Positions 52,569 through 61,480 of a stretch of DNA of 64,000 bases are shown piece by piece. Below the pieces are notes generated by a model. It was given only the letters and a program-made list of their open reading frames with translations, was not told the origin of the DNA and ran no database searches. Each line of letters starts with the position of its first letter. Position 1 is the stretch's first letter. Location of the stretch: assembly GCA_023703575.1 (NCBI GenBank), contig CP097969.1:310001-374000 (forward strand), in the 5' to 3' direction. The position numbers and the translations under genes are program-made. Source of the DNA: SAR86 cluster bacterium. GTDB lineage: Bacteria; Pseudomonadota; Gammaproteobacteria; Magnimaribacterales; Magnimaribacteraceae.

Positions 52569-53118
52569 CTTAACTAAAAAAAATACACTCATTGCAGTTG
52601 CAATGAAAGAGGAACTGAGCCTTGAACAAGCAGACGGATGGAATGTTATCTATACAGGAATTGGTAAAGTAAACGCACTAATATCAGTCAATCAAGCTTT
52701 AAAAGAATTTAAGCCTGACAATCTTATAAACTTCGGAACGGCTGGTTCTTCCAGGAGTGATCTAAAGGGCCTGCACGAAGTGACTACTTTCAAGCAGAGA
52801 GATATGGATCTTCGAAGTTTAGGACTTTCGCTTGGCGTTACTCTTAATGACGATATAAATGATATTTGTCTAGATAGGCCTGGATTAAGTTGTGGCACTG
52901 GAGATAGTTTTGTCACAACAAATCTAGAACTAAAAACTGACTTATACGATATGGAGGCTTATGCACTTGCAAAACTTTGCTTAATCGAAAAAATCAAATT
53001 TTTTTGTTTCAAATATATTAGCGATGAAGCAAACGAAAATGCATTATCAGATTGGCATGAAAATGTATCAAAGGGAGGCGAAGCTTTCCAAAATTATTTG
53101 GAATCTTTAAGTGGATAA
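52558..53118 (+). CDS. MTA/SAH nucleosidase-like protein
   Basis: 186 residues, shorter than canonical MTAN (about 230). VAMKEELSL (E18/E19) matches the N-terminal catalytic-base region, INFGTAGSS the phosphate-like loop, DMEAYALAK (M132, E133) and KYISDEANE (D156) the ribose and catalytic Asp motifs. It would cleave methylthioadenosine or a related nucleoside to adenine. The substrate range is uncertain because the middle is shortened. The ATG lies in the last codons of apt. Confidence 0.82.
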   Translation: MQTDLTKKNTLIAVAMKEELSLEQADGWNVIYTGIGKVNALISVNQALKEFKPDNLINFGTAGSSRSDLKGLHEVTTFKQRDMDLRSLGLSLGVTLNDDINDICLDRPGLSCGTGDSFVTTNLELKTDLYDMEAYALAKLCLIEKIKFFCFKYISDEANENALSDWHENVSKGGEAFQNYLESLSG

Positions 53119-53581
53119 ACTGAAAATAGTTCCATTCAATACTGATTACAAATCAGCATTTGAGCAACTGAATAGGGAGTGGATTGAGGAATATTTCATA
53201 ATGGAAGAAGAGGATCTAAAGACGCTTCTAAATCCTGAGTCTTATGTAATGGAAAGAGGAGGCGAGATTTTTTTTGCTGTATTGGATGGAGATGTAGTAG
53301 GTACTGCTGCCATGATCCAAAAAAGTAAGGGTGTTTACGAGTTGGCAAAAATGGCTGTTACAAAAAACCTGCAGGGACTCGGCATAGGAAAAAAATTATT
53401 AGAACGTTGTATTGATTATTCAAAAGAAAGAGGAGCAACTGAAATTTTCTTAATTACCAATGATTCCTTGAAACCTGCTTTGAGTCTATACCTCTCATGC
53501 GGTTTTGTTTTAAATGAACAAAATGATGATAATAGATACGAAAGAGGAAACACGAAAATGAATTTAATTCTTGGAGAGTAA
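53111..53581 (+). CDS. GNAT-family N-acetyltransferase
   Basis: 156 residues from GTG 53111, overlapping the end of the nucleosidase gene by eight bases. YELAKMAVTKNLQGLGIGKKLLERC is the acetyl-CoA motif A with the QGLGIGK loop, and LKPALSLYLSCGF the motif B end. Acceptor unknown. It is translationally coupled to apt-nucleosidase but a link in function is not evident. Confidence 0.9.
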   Translation: MDKLKIVPFNTDYKSAFEQLNREWIEEYFIMEEEDLKTLLNPESYVMERGGEIFFAVLDGDVVGTAAMIQKSKGVYELAKMAVTKNLQGLGIGKKLLERCIDYSKERGATEIFLITNDSLKPALSLYLSCGFVLNEQNDDNRYERGNTKMNLILGE

Positions 53582-53584
53582 AAT

Positions 53585-54367
53585 ATGATTAATCTAGATT
53601 TAAAAGGGAAGAGGGCTGTTGTGACAGGAGCTAGCCTTGGTATTGGAGAAGCGACTGTGAAAATGTTGGCTGAACACGGAGCCGATGTCTCCTTTTGTGC
53701 CAGGACTGCTGATTCAGTAGAAAATTTATCAGCTTATGAAACAACCAATGGTTCAATTAAAGGTTTTGTAGCAGACATGGGTCAGAAAGATTCAACTGAA
53801 AATTTTATTGATAACGTTCTAGCTGAGGGAACTGTGGATATTCTGGTTAATAATGTTGGTGCATCGCCATCAAGAAATTTTCTGTATATGACAGATGAAG
53901 AATGGCAGGAACTTCACGAACTAAACCTTCTTTCAGCTGTAAGATGCACCAGATCTTTTCTGCCAGCAATGAGAGAGAATAAATGGGGAAGGGTAGTGAT
54001 GATTTCTAGTTCAGCAGGTAAATATCCAAATGCTGCTCTTATCGACTATGGAGCAACTAAAGCAGCGATGATTTCTATTTCTAAATCTTTAGCTAAAAAA
54101 TACGGATCAGATGGAGTTTTAATTAATTCTGTCCTACCCGGACTTATCCATACAGCTATGTGGGAGAGGGCAGCTACTGAGATAGCAGAGGCAACTGGAG
54201 GAAAAATGGAAGAGGTTATAAAAAGTAATGGTGCCTCAGTTCCAGTAGGGCGATATGGAACCTCTGAAGAAGTAGCATCACTTGTCACTTTTCTTTGTTC
54301 AGAGGCTGCGTCTTATATTAGTGGTACTTCAATAGAAGTTGATGGTGGTCAGTCAGGTCATATATAA
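53585..54367 (+). CDS. Short-chain dehydrogenase/reductase
   Basis: 260 residues. TGASLGIGEAT (14-24), NNVGAS (about 91-96), MISSSAGKYPNAALIDYGATKAA with the S, Y and K triad and the C-terminal ISGTSIEVDGGQSG are the complete classical set. CARTADSV at the end of strand 2 suggests NADPH. Substrate unknown. It precedes the GFA-type gene, whose GTG is the base after the stop. Confidence 0.93.
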   Translation: MINLDLKGKRAVVTGASLGIGEATVKMLAEHGADVSFCARTADSVENLSAYETTNGSIKGFVADMGQKDSTENFIDNVLAEGTVDILVNNVGASPSRNFLYMTDEEWQELHELNLLSAVRCTRSFLPAMRENKWGRVVMISSSAGKYPNAALIDYGATKAAMISISKSLAKKYGSDGVLINSVLPGLIHTAMWERAATEIAEATGGKMEEVIKSNGASVPVGRYGTSEEVASLVTFLCSEAASYISGTSIEVDGGQSGHI

Positions 54368-54724
54368 GTGAAAGAGTTCTTCGGTTCTTGCCACTGTGGC
54401 ACAGTACAATTTAAATTTTATACTGATGAAATATTAAATGACCTGTATAAGTGTAATTGTTCTTTGTGTTTAAAAAAGTCAATTCTTATGAAACCTATTA
54501 AGAAGGAAGAATTTACTCTTTTAACTGATGAAGAAAATATAAGTGAATATCAGTGGAATAAAAATATAGCAAAACATTTCTTCTGTAAAACTTGTGGAGT
54601 TTATACGCACCATATTAGAAGGAGGGATCCGACACAGATTAGTGTCAATATAATGTGCGTTGATGATATATTTATACCGAAGAATATACAAATTCAAATT
54701 GTAGATGGCGCAAGTCACGATTAA
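54368..54724 (+). CDS. GFA/CENP-V-family zinc protein
   Basis: 118 residues from GTG 54368. SCHCGTVQF (C8, C10), CNCSLC (C29, C31, C34) and FCKTCGVYTHH (C73, C76) reproduce the zinc-cysteine pattern of glutathione-dependent formaldehyde-activating enzyme (Gfa)-type proteins. Formaldehyde-glutathione chemistry has been questioned for this family, so the role is uncertain, but its company with GSTs and the demethylase module at 27226 is noteworthy. Confidence 0.92.
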   Translation: MKEFFGSCHCGTVQFKFYTDEILNDLYKCNCSLCLKKSILMKPIKKEEFTLLTDEENISEYQWNKNIAKHFFCKTCGVYTHHIRRRDPTQISVNIMCVDDIFIPKNIQIQIVDGASHD

Positions 54725-54727
54725 AAG

Positions 54728-55303
54728 ATGGTAATTGAAAAAACTAATAAGTATCTTTTCTTACAGTCTTCTATGGTACTGGGGATAATTTTATTCTTAT
54801 TTTATTTAGTTTATGACCTGGGTATTTTAAGTTTAATAATTGACTCTGATAAAAGCCGAATATCTCTTGCCATCCTAGTTATTTATTTCTGTGCAACTAT
54901 TCATTGGTATATTCTAAGCATAGCATTAGGTAAGCAGATTGATGCAATTGATTCGTTTTCTATTGGCAAAGATATAAAGACCATTTCTTTAATGGAAGAT
55001 GATCTATCAAATAAACATGCCCTCGGTTATATGATAGTAGATATTCTTTTAAAGCTAGGACTTACCGGGACGGTAATAGGATTTATCTTAATGCTACTTC
55101 CTATAGGTGAGATAAAAGACTTTGATACACAAATAATTCAACAACTTCTTTCAAAGATGAGTGGAGGTATGGCTGTAGCTCTTTACACAACTTTAACAGG
55201 CTTAATAACAAGTATATTTTTAAGGCTTCAGTATTTTTTATTAGATTCAAGCCTTACTAGTCTTATTAACTATTTATCCTCAAAATTACTGCATGAAGAA
55301 TAG
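54728..55303 (+). CDS. MotA/TolQ/ExbB-like membrane protein
   Basis: 191 residues with about four hydrophobic segments: two near the N-terminus (11-35 and 43-65), and two in the second half around GLTGTVIGFILMLLPIG (about 112-128) and SGGMAVALYTTLTGLITSIFL (about 140-161). The LTGTVIGFI and ALYTTLTGL segments resemble the conserved channel helices of the MotA/TolQ/ExbB family. It lacks a long cytoplasmic domain like that of MotA. The next gene overlaps by 11 bases and encodes a one-TM partner, arguing for a stator-like pair. Confidence 0.72.
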   Translation: MVIEKTNKYLFLQSSMVLGIILFLFYLVYDLGILSLIIDSDKSRISLAILVIYFCATIHWYILSIALGKQIDAIDSFSIGKDIKTISLMEDDLSNKHALGYMIVDILLKLGLTGTVIGFILMLLPIGEIKDFDTQIIQQLLSKMSGGMAVALYTTLTGLITSIFLRLQYFLLDSSLTSLINYLSSKLLHEE

Positions 55304-55916
55304 ACTTCTTCAAAAAAATGAAGAACAAGATGTCTTCACTGATTTACTCTTTAATGCACTCTTAGGATTTGCCTTCATGTTTGCGATTGCATTTATGCTA
55401 ATCAATAGCTCTGATGATAGTGGCAAGATTGAATCAAAAGCAGAAGTTATGATCTCTGTGAGTTGGCCAGATAGTCATCCGGATGATGTAGATGCAATAG
55501 TAGAAGATCCACAGGGAGGTTTAGTTTGGTATCACAATCGAGATAGTGGCTTAATGCATTTAGATAGAGATGACAGAGGCATATTTGCGGATAAGATGAA
55601 TGTTAATGGTGCCGCGATATCTAATCCTATTAATCAAGAAATTGTAACTGTCAGAAAACTCCAGCCTGGCGAATATGTTGTAAATTTACTTCACTATAAA
55701 GCCAATTATCCCGAACCTCTTGAAGTAGATGTCAAGGTTGAGAAACTTAATCCTGAAGTTGAATTGATCTATTATGGTAAACATAATTTAGAGGGTGTGG
55801 GAGATGAAAAAACTGCTGTTAGATTCACAGTTGATGCAAGTAAGGATATTGTCAACGTAAATCAATTGACTAAGAGACTTTTAACTAGAGCTCTAAATGC
55901 AGATTCTAAGGACTAA
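55293..55916 (+). CDS. One-TM periplasmic-domain partner of the TolQ-like protein
   Basis: 207 residues: a short charged cytoplasmic N-terminus, one TM helix (LLFNALLGFAFMFAIAFMLI, about 18-37), then a periplasmic domain from residue 45. That topology is ExbD/MotB-like, with a conserved Asp (DVFTDLLFN) just before the helix as in those partners. The domain has VSWPDSHPDDVDAIVEDPQGG, GLMHLDRDD, LQPGEYVVNLLHY and RFTVDASKD, which I associate with an uncharacterised periplasmic beta-sandwich. It is not an OmpA peptidoglycan-binding domain, so not a flagellar stator. Confidence 0.7.
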   Translation: MKNRLLQKNEEQDVFTDLLFNALLGFAFMFAIAFMLINSSDDSGKIESKAEVMISVSWPDSHPDDVDAIVEDPQGGLVWYHNRDSGLMHLDRDDRGIFADKMNVNGAAISNPINQEIVTVRKLQPGEYVVNLLHYKANYPEPLEVDVKVEKLNPEVELIYYGKHNLEGVGDEKTAVRFTVDASKDIVNVNQLTKRLLTRALNADSKD

Positions 55917-55921
55917 GAAAA

Positions 55922-56479
55922 GTGATCGAAGAAAGACTTTTTTTGATACTTACTTATTTAGTTGTAACTACCTTACTGTTATGTTTTTATTTTTATTCCC
56001 AATTTTCTAGACTAACAAAGAATTTAACTGTTCTCTTAGTAACTTTATCTTATTTTTATACATGGTTTTCCGTTGAAGGACTTTTAGGTTGGCCGTCTCA
56101 ACAAGAAATGCCTAGTCAATTTAGATTGCTTTGGATTGATATCAATGAACCAGATAAAGGAGATTCTGAAGATGGCGAGATCTTTTTCTGGGTTAAGGAA
56201 TTAAATAAAGTAGATCAGCCTTACGGAAAGCCAAGAGCTTATTCTATTAAATGGTCAGAAGAAAATGCAAAAAAAGCTGAAGAGGCCATAACAAAAATGG
56301 AAGATGGAGAAATTCTAAATGGAAATATTAGTAGAAATATACTCACCGGTGATCAAGAAAAATCTGACGGTACTGTTAGTGAGAAAGACGGCACATCTAG
56401 CACAGATGAAGGAGAACCTACTTTTCAATTCAAAGAAGTATCTCCCCCAGTTTTACCAAGCAAGAGCCCACTGAGCTAA
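55922..56479 (+). CDS. Third gene of the TolQ-like cluster, two-TM protein
   Basis: 185 residues beginning at GTG 55922 (GAAAAGTG). Two hydrophobic segments at the N-terminus (LFLILTYLVVTTLLLCFYFYS and LTVLLVTLSYFYTWFSV), then a soluble domain with GLLGWPSQQEMPSQFRLLW, DINEPDKGDSEDGEIFFW and KPRAYSIKWSEE, and a low-complexity, acidic C-terminus. The EPDK...FFW...PRAY pattern recurs, as I recall, in the third gene of similar clusters in other proteobacteria. Function unknown; it completes the three-gene unit at 54728-56479. Confidence 0.6.
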   Translation: MIEERLFLILTYLVVTTLLLCFYFYSQFSRLTKNLTVLLVTLSYFYTWFSVEGLLGWPSQQEMPSQFRLLWIDINEPDKGDSEDGEIFFWVKELNKVDQPYGKPRAYSIKWSEENAKKAEEAITKMEDGEILNGNISRNILTGDQEKSDGTVSEKDGTSSTDEGEPTFQFKEVSPPVLPSKSPLS

Positions 56480-56484
56480 TCAAT

Positions 56485-58695
56485 CTAGTCGTCTAGGTCT
56501 TGCCAAGTCAGCCTTTCCTCTCCTGAAGCTATTTCACCTAATGCAACCAATCTATCTTGTTCAGCCCTTGCTCTAACATAATTATGAATTAATTTTGTTT
56601 CCTCTTGAGTGACTACATCGCTAAAGGAAGACATGCCATTACTGGATAGTATCCCATCCAATACTATAAGCTCAAATGTGTCATCTGTATGTGCTACTAA
56701 TCTTAAATCAGGTATAACGCCTCCTGACCTAGCCACCAATCCATGGCAACCGGCACAAAAATCATGATATAAGATTTCTCCTTTCTTCATATCAGAATTA
56801 CTGACATTAGTTAGAAGCTGCTGAGGTATATCTCTATTTCTTAAATTCGGCTGAGGATACTCCTGTGTTCCATTGAGCTTGAATACCAATAATCTACCAG
56901 AATTATTATAGTTTAATGAAGCTGGTTTCTGGACAGGGTCTAAAGGTTCACCAGAAAAAAGATCTCCACCCCCAGTTCCAGTTAAGATTGAAACATATTG
57001 TACTCCATCAATCATATAGGTTATTGGAGGTGCAAGCATGGAAGTATATGTATTAAACTGCCAAAGTTGTTCACCAGAATCTTTATCATAGGCTGTGAAC
57101 ATGCCTAGGGCATCTCCTTGAAATACCAACCCGCCTTCAGTGGCTACAACACCGCCATTCCAATAGTGAGGAATCTCTATTGACCAAGATTCTTCTCCTG
57201 TAAGTGGATTAAAGGCTTTTAGATAACCTTTAGGTGTGGGCCAATCATCAATATTATCTAAAAATAACTGAGTAATTCTTCCAAATTCTAGCCCTAAGTT
57301 TGCTCTACCTGGATTTCTTTTATAGATGCCGGTCTTTCTATACTCATCGGCTAGAGAGTAAATTAAAGGATTATCTTGAGCAGGCAGGTATACCATGCCA
57401 GATTTAGCATCAACTGACATAGCTTGCCAGTTATGAGCTCCTAAAGGTCCAGGGAGTACCCATTTTGCTTCTTCAGAGTAATCCATGTCAGGATTCTCTA
57501 CCGGCCTTCCAGTTTCTAAATCAACATGAGATGCCCATGTTACTGTAGCAAAAGGATTAGCTCTTAAGAGCTTTCCATCCTCCCTATCAATTACATAGAA
57601 GAAACCATTTTTAGGAGCCTGTAAGAGTACTTTTCTGTCTACCCCATCTATGTTCATCTCTACAAGAGCCATATCTTGCACTGCTGTAAAGTCCCAATTA
57701 TCTCCAGGTGTAGTTTGGTAGTGCCATTTATAAACACCAGTATCAACATCAACTGCAACAATAGACGATAAGAATAGATTATCTCCACCACCTGGAGATC
57801 TAATTTCCCTTGTCCAAGGGGAGCCGTTTCCAACTCCTAAATAAAGATTATTAAAGTCCGGATCATAGACTATGGAGTTCCAAACAGTTCCGCCACCGCC
57901 AAATTCCCACCAATTACTACCTTTCCACGTACTTGCAGCTACTTCCATAATGGGATCTTCAAAACCAAGACTAGGATCACCAGGAACTGTATAGAATCTC
58001 CAAACTTGCTCTCCCGTTTCAGTATCATAAGCAGTTACATAACCTCTTACTCCAAATTCAGCTCCTCCATTTCCAATAAATACTTTACCTTTCGCTACCC
58101 TCGGAGCCCCAGTAATTGTGTAGAATCTATCAGAATCTTCTATAGTATTTACCTCCCAAACTTTCTCACCGTTTTCAGCATTGAGTGCAAATAATCGTCC
58201 ATCTAAACTTCCGAAATAAACTTTACCGTTATAAACAGCGACGCCTCTATTTACAACATCACAACAAGACTTTCTTGCTACTTCACCGGGAACTTCGGGA
58301 TCAAAAGACCAAACTGTTTCTCCTGAAACAGCGTCAATAGCGAATACTTTACTCCATGAGCTAGTTAAAAACATAATTCCATCTACAACAATTGGAGTAG
58401 ATTCTTGTGCTCTATTAGTTCCCATATCTTTGTACCATGCTAATGATAGCTGGGAGACATTTTCTTTATTGATTTGTGTTAGAGGAGAGAATCTATTCTC
58501 TTCATAAGTCCTGCCATGAGAAAGCCAATTACCTGGTTCAGACTCAGCAGCAATTATTCTTTGATCATTTATCTGACCTATGGTGGTAGAACCTGAAACA
58601 ACAGTTTTTTCTAGAGCCTGGTCTTTTTCAGATTCACTGCATCCAACAATGGTTAAAATCGATATTAACCCAAAATAGAAGATTTTATTTTTCAT
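56485..58695 (-). CDS. PQQ-dependent alcohol dehydrogenase with C-terminal cytochrome c
   Basis: 736 residues from the ATG at 58693-58695 (AGGA upstream), which creates a lipoprotein signal (lipobox TIVGC, Cys19); a longer start is less likely. WD-type tryptophan docking repeats of an eight-blade propeller are frequent (for example ENGEKVWEV, TGEQVWRF, SGEQLWQF). The adjacent Cys pair SCCDVVNRG makes the vicinal disulfide near PQQ, and GDNWDFTAVQ carries the catalytic Asp with Thr two residues on, unlike the lanthanide-type Asp of XoxF, so calcium is likely. CAGCH at 647-651 binds heme c. This makes it a quinohemoprotein alcohol dehydrogenase, anchored in the periplasm. No pqq biosynthesis genes are in the window. 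Confidence 0.93.
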   Translation of the reverse strand: MKNKIFYFGLISILTIVGCSESEKDQALEKTVVSGSTTIGQINDQRIIAAESEPGNWLSHGRTYEENRFSPLTQINKENVSQLSLAWYKDMGTNRAQESTPIVVDGIMFLTSSWSKVFAIDAVSGETVWSFDPEVPGEVARKSCCDVVNRGVAVYNGKVYFGSLDGRLFALNAENGEKVWEVNTIEDSDRFYTITGAPRVAKGKVFIGNGGAEFGVRGYVTAYDTETGEQVWRFYTVPGDPSLGFEDPIMEVAASTWKGSNWWEFGGGGTVWNSIVYDPDFNNLYLGVGNGSPWTREIRSPGGGDNLFLSSIVAVDVDTGVYKWHYQTTPGDNWDFTAVQDMALVEMNIDGVDRKVLLQAPKNGFFYVIDREDGKLLRANPFATVTWASHVDLETGRPVENPDMDYSEEAKWVLPGPLGAHNWQAMSVDAKSGMVYLPAQDNPLIYSLADEYRKTGIYKRNPGRANLGLEFGRITQLFLDNIDDWPTPKGYLKAFNPLTGEESWSIEIPHYWNGGVVATEGGLVFQGDALGMFTAYDKDSGEQLWQFNTYTSMLAPPITYMIDGVQYVSILTGTGGGDLFSGEPLDPVQKPASLNYNNSGRLLVFKLNGTQEYPQPNLRNRDIPQQLLTNVSNSDMKKGEILYHDFCAGCHGLVARSGGVIPDLRLVAHTDDTFELIVLDGILSSNGMSSFSDVVTQEETKLIHNYVRARAEQDRLVALGEIASGEERLTWQDLDD

Positions 58696-58788
58696 TTGTA
58701 GTCCTAACTTTTCTATTAACTCTAACTCTTTTTTATAAGATTTGGAATACAACATCTCTTTAATTTTTACTATATTATTAACTCACAT

Positions 58789-59319
58789 ATGAAGAAATTA
58801 ATAACAATTTTAATTATATTTACTCCATTGCTTGTTATGACAAAAGTTTTAGATAATTTATCTGATAAACGAATCGAATGGGTACCATTTTCAGATCAGG
58901 TAATGGGTGGAATTTCTGAGGTAAATTTTTTGGAAAGAGAAGAGAATGGTCTTTCGCATTATCATATGGAAGGAAATGTGAGCACTGAGAATAATGGTGG
59001 TTTTATTCAATTTAGAGCGAATGTTAAGATTGAAGATCTTCCTTATAAGGGCCTGAAAATCAAAACTAGAGGAAATGGAGAAGAGTATTTTATTCACATC
59101 AGGACACCTAAAACTCGCTTACCTTGGAATTATTATGCCTCTTCTTTTACCGCGAGTAGTGAATGGGAGTCTATAAAAGTACCATTTGATTCATTTAAAA
59201 AATCAGGATTAATATTACCGCGCAAGTTTAAAGCATCTGATATCAAATCGATTGGAATTGTAGCTTTTGGTAAAGATTTCTATGCGGATATTGATTTAGC
59301 TAGTATTGAGCTTTACTAA
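58789..59319 (+). CDS. CIA30-family secreted protein
   Basis: 176 residues with a signal peptide (MKKLITILIIFTPLLVMT). WVPFSDQVMGGISEVNFLERE, GNVSTENNGGFIQFRA and the terminal DIDLASIELY match the CIA30 (NDUFAF1-like) family, a beta-sandwich carbohydrate-binding-like domain. In mitochondria it assists complex I assembly; bacterial roles are unknown. There is no clear Shine-Dalgarno, and AT-rich TATATT-like hexamers lie within 12-18 bases of the ATG. The 3' end overlaps the convergent crotonase gene by 4 bases. Confidence 0.88.
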   Translation: MKKLITILIIFTPLLVMTKVLDNLSDKRIEWVPFSDQVMGGISEVNFLEREENGLSHYHMEGNVSTENNGGFIQFRANVKIEDLPYKGLKIKTRGNGEEYFIHIRTPKTRLPWNYYASSFTASSEWESIKVPFDSFKKSGLILPRKFKASDIKSIGIVAFGKDFYADIDLASIELY

Positions 59320-60122
59320 TCCAGATCTTTGAAATTTGGTTTTCTTTTTTCAGCAAAAGCGGTAACGCCCTCCCTGAAATCTTTTGAATCGAGCCTAATT
59401 CTCTGGGTTTCTTTCTCGTAATCCAATTGTTCGCTCAAAGAACCAGATAAAGCTTTATCGTGAGCTTTCACTATTTCTTTAAGCCCAGTTATAGGTCCAT
59501 TAGCTAACTTCTTTGCAATCTCTTCAGCTTTAGAGATTAATTCCTCATCTGGTACACAGTCCCAAATAAGTCCCCATTCTTTAGCTTGTTTTGCTGAAAT
59601 GTCTTCACCGAGAAGTCCCATGCCATTAGCCCTAGCTCTTCCAATTAGATTAGGTACAAACCAGGACGCTCCCACATCAGAAATGATACCTAGATTAGGT
59701 CCAAAAACTAATTTAAATTTAGCAGACTCTGAAGCTATGACTATATCTCCTGTAAGAGCTAACCCAACACCACCTCCAGCTGCAATTCCATTGATCGCAT
59801 TTACAACCGGTTTTGTAGATTGCGTTATAGCTTTCACAAGTGGATTGAATGCATTTTCCATATTCATAGAACCTGCTTCTCCTGCTGACAACCCTTCTGT
59901 TTTAGGCCAACCACCTTCAATTAAATCTGCTCCAGAGCAGAAACCTCTCCCATTACCCGTAATAATAATAGATCTTACTTTTTTATCGGATTTAGCTTCG
60001 TATAAGGCATCTAAAAGACCCATTATAAGGTCTGCATTCATGGCATTAAGAACTTCAGGTCTATTTAGACTGAGTTTTAGGACTCCATCATTATTTAATT
60101 TTTTTTGTATTGCGTCATTCAT
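59316..60122 (-). CDS. Enoyl-CoA hydratase
   Basis: 268 residues beginning at 60120-60122. GRGFCSGADLIEGGW and KPVVNAINGIAAGGGVGLALTGDIVIA are the two oxyanion-hole segments, with KFKLVFGPNLGIISDVGASWFVP between them and the catalytic Glu region. NRPEVLNAMNADL at the N-terminus is typical. It hydrates enoyl-CoAs, possibly in the degradation pathway fed by the CoA-transferase at 61481. It lies 7 bases after the MFS gene on the same strand. Confidence 0.93.
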   Translation of the reverse strand: MNDAIQKKLNNDGVLKLSLNRPEVLNAMNADLIMGLLDALYEAKSDKKVRSIIITGNGRGFCSGADLIEGGWPKTEGLSAGEAGSMNMENAFNPLVKAITQSTKPVVNAINGIAAGGGVGLALTGDIVIASESAKFKLVFGPNLGIISDVGASWFVPNLIGRARANGMGLLGEDISAKQAKEWGLIWDCVPDEELISKAEEIAKKLANGPITGLKEIVKAHDKALSGSLSEQLDYEKETQRIRLDSKDFREGVTAFAEKRKPNFKDLD

Positions 60123-60129
60123 AATTTAT

Positions 60130-61377
60130 CTAATCAAATTGTTTCTCTGTACTAGCAAAGAGAAAGTAAAAAATTCCTCCAAAAAAGGTAACTCCAGCAA
60201 CTACGTAAAATACCATATCCCATGAATTAGTTGTATCAAGAATTATGCCTGTTAAAACGCCTCCAACCAAACCAGGTAATGCAGCCACCATATTTGTAAT
60301 TCCCATTAATCTCCCTGTATGTTTCGGTCCTATATCTGCATGGTTTACTATAAAACCTCCCGCACTAAAACCACCAAAAACATTTCCTAAACACATTATT
60401 GCAATAATACCTGCAACACTCTCGAGTTCGGGGACAATACATAAACAAATACCACTTCCTCCAAAGGCTATTGAATTACAAAGCTTTCTCACAGTTAAAA
60501 GTTTTATACCTTTATTGGTTAAGTAATCTGCAAAATAACCCCCAATATTTATGAACAAAAAGGAAGCAATATGCGGCAGCATAGCTAGAACTCCTACTGC
60601 AGCCATAGGAATTCCAAGGCCATCTTTTATAAAAATTGGTAACCATGAAAGAAATACGAATAAACTGTAGTTACTACAAAAATGTGCAACTGTTATAGCC
60701 CATAAAGGAAGGTTTGTTCTTAATTTAGAAAAAGGAAGTGTCTCAGCTTTTTCACTTGCTGGAGCATTTTTGAGAATATAATCTAATTCTTCAGCAGAAA
60801 TATTTTCATCTTCTTTCGGTGTTGATTGAACAATATTTTTCCAAAAAATATACCAAATAAAGCCTAATCCTCCATAAAGATAAAAAGCCCATTGCCAACC
60901 CAAGTTTAAGATAATTATTGGAGTTACCACTAACCCAAATATAGTTCCTATTGGAATGGCACTGTTGGTTATCGCGACGGACCTGGCTCTCTCGCTAAAA
61001 GGGATCCATCTTGCATATAAACTATGCCATGCAGGAAAAGTAATACCTTCACCTAGACCCATGCCTATTCTCGCGATGATTAGGGATATAAAGCCTCCAA
61101 AGAAAGCCCAAGGAGTTATAAAGGTAAATAAAGACCAAACAAGTAACCCAACTCCAAGAACTATTTTCGCACCTATTCTGTCAGAAAGAACTCCTCCATA
61201 GATTTGCGTCATCATATAACCAATGTAAAAACTACCTAAAATAATTCCTTTTTGTGTTTCTGACCATGCAGCTTCTTCACTCATAGGAATAATAGCTAAG
61301 GAAATTACTACTCTATCTATGTAACAAATGAAAACTGCTGCAACAGTTAATGAAATTACTTTAAATCTTTGATGCAC
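60130..61377 (-). CDS. MFS transporter, anion:cation symporter (ACS)-like
   Basis: 415 residues and about twelve TM helices. YIDRVVISLAIIPMSEE (first helix), GVLSDRIGAKIVLG (signature loop), GMGLGEGITFPAWHSLYARWIPFSERARSVAI (helix 4-5 region) are hallmarks of the ACS family, which carries organic anions such as sugar acids. The central loop is at about 190-215. Substrate unknown. It shares a strand with the crotonase, and the CoA-transferase is divergent from it with an AT-rich gap. Confidence 0.92.
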   Translation of the reverse strand: MHQRFKVISLTVAAVFICYIDRVVISLAIIPMSEEAAWSETQKGIILGSFYIGYMMTQIYGGVLSDRIGAKIVLGVGLLVWSLFTFITPWAFFGGFISLIIARIGMGLGEGITFPAWHSLYARWIPFSERARSVAITNSAIPIGTIFGLVVTPIIILNLGWQWAFYLYGGLGFIWYIFWKNIVQSTPKEDENISAEELDYILKNAPASEKAETLPFSKLRTNLPLWAITVAHFCSNYSLFVFLSWLPIFIKDGLGIPMAAVGVLAMLPHIASFLFINIGGYFADYLTNKGIKLLTVRKLCNSIAFGGSGICLCIVPELESVAGIIAIMCLGNVFGGFSAGGFIVNHADIGPKHTGRLMGITNMVAALPGLVGGVLTGIILDTTNSWDMVFYVVAGVTFFGGIFYFLFASTEKQFD

Positions 61378-61480
61378 TAAAAATTTCTCCCCATATTTCT
61401 AACAAGATACCTCGTAATAAGATTAATTAAAATTTTTTTTTAAATTCGTTATTATATTTATTAATGAAAGGGAGAGGACT

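Noticed and set aside
54728-56479. Zorya-type defence system
   Set aside because: ZorA/ZorB are MotA/MotB-like, but there is no ZorC, helicase or nuclease next to this trio and the partner lacks a peptidoglycan-binding domain.
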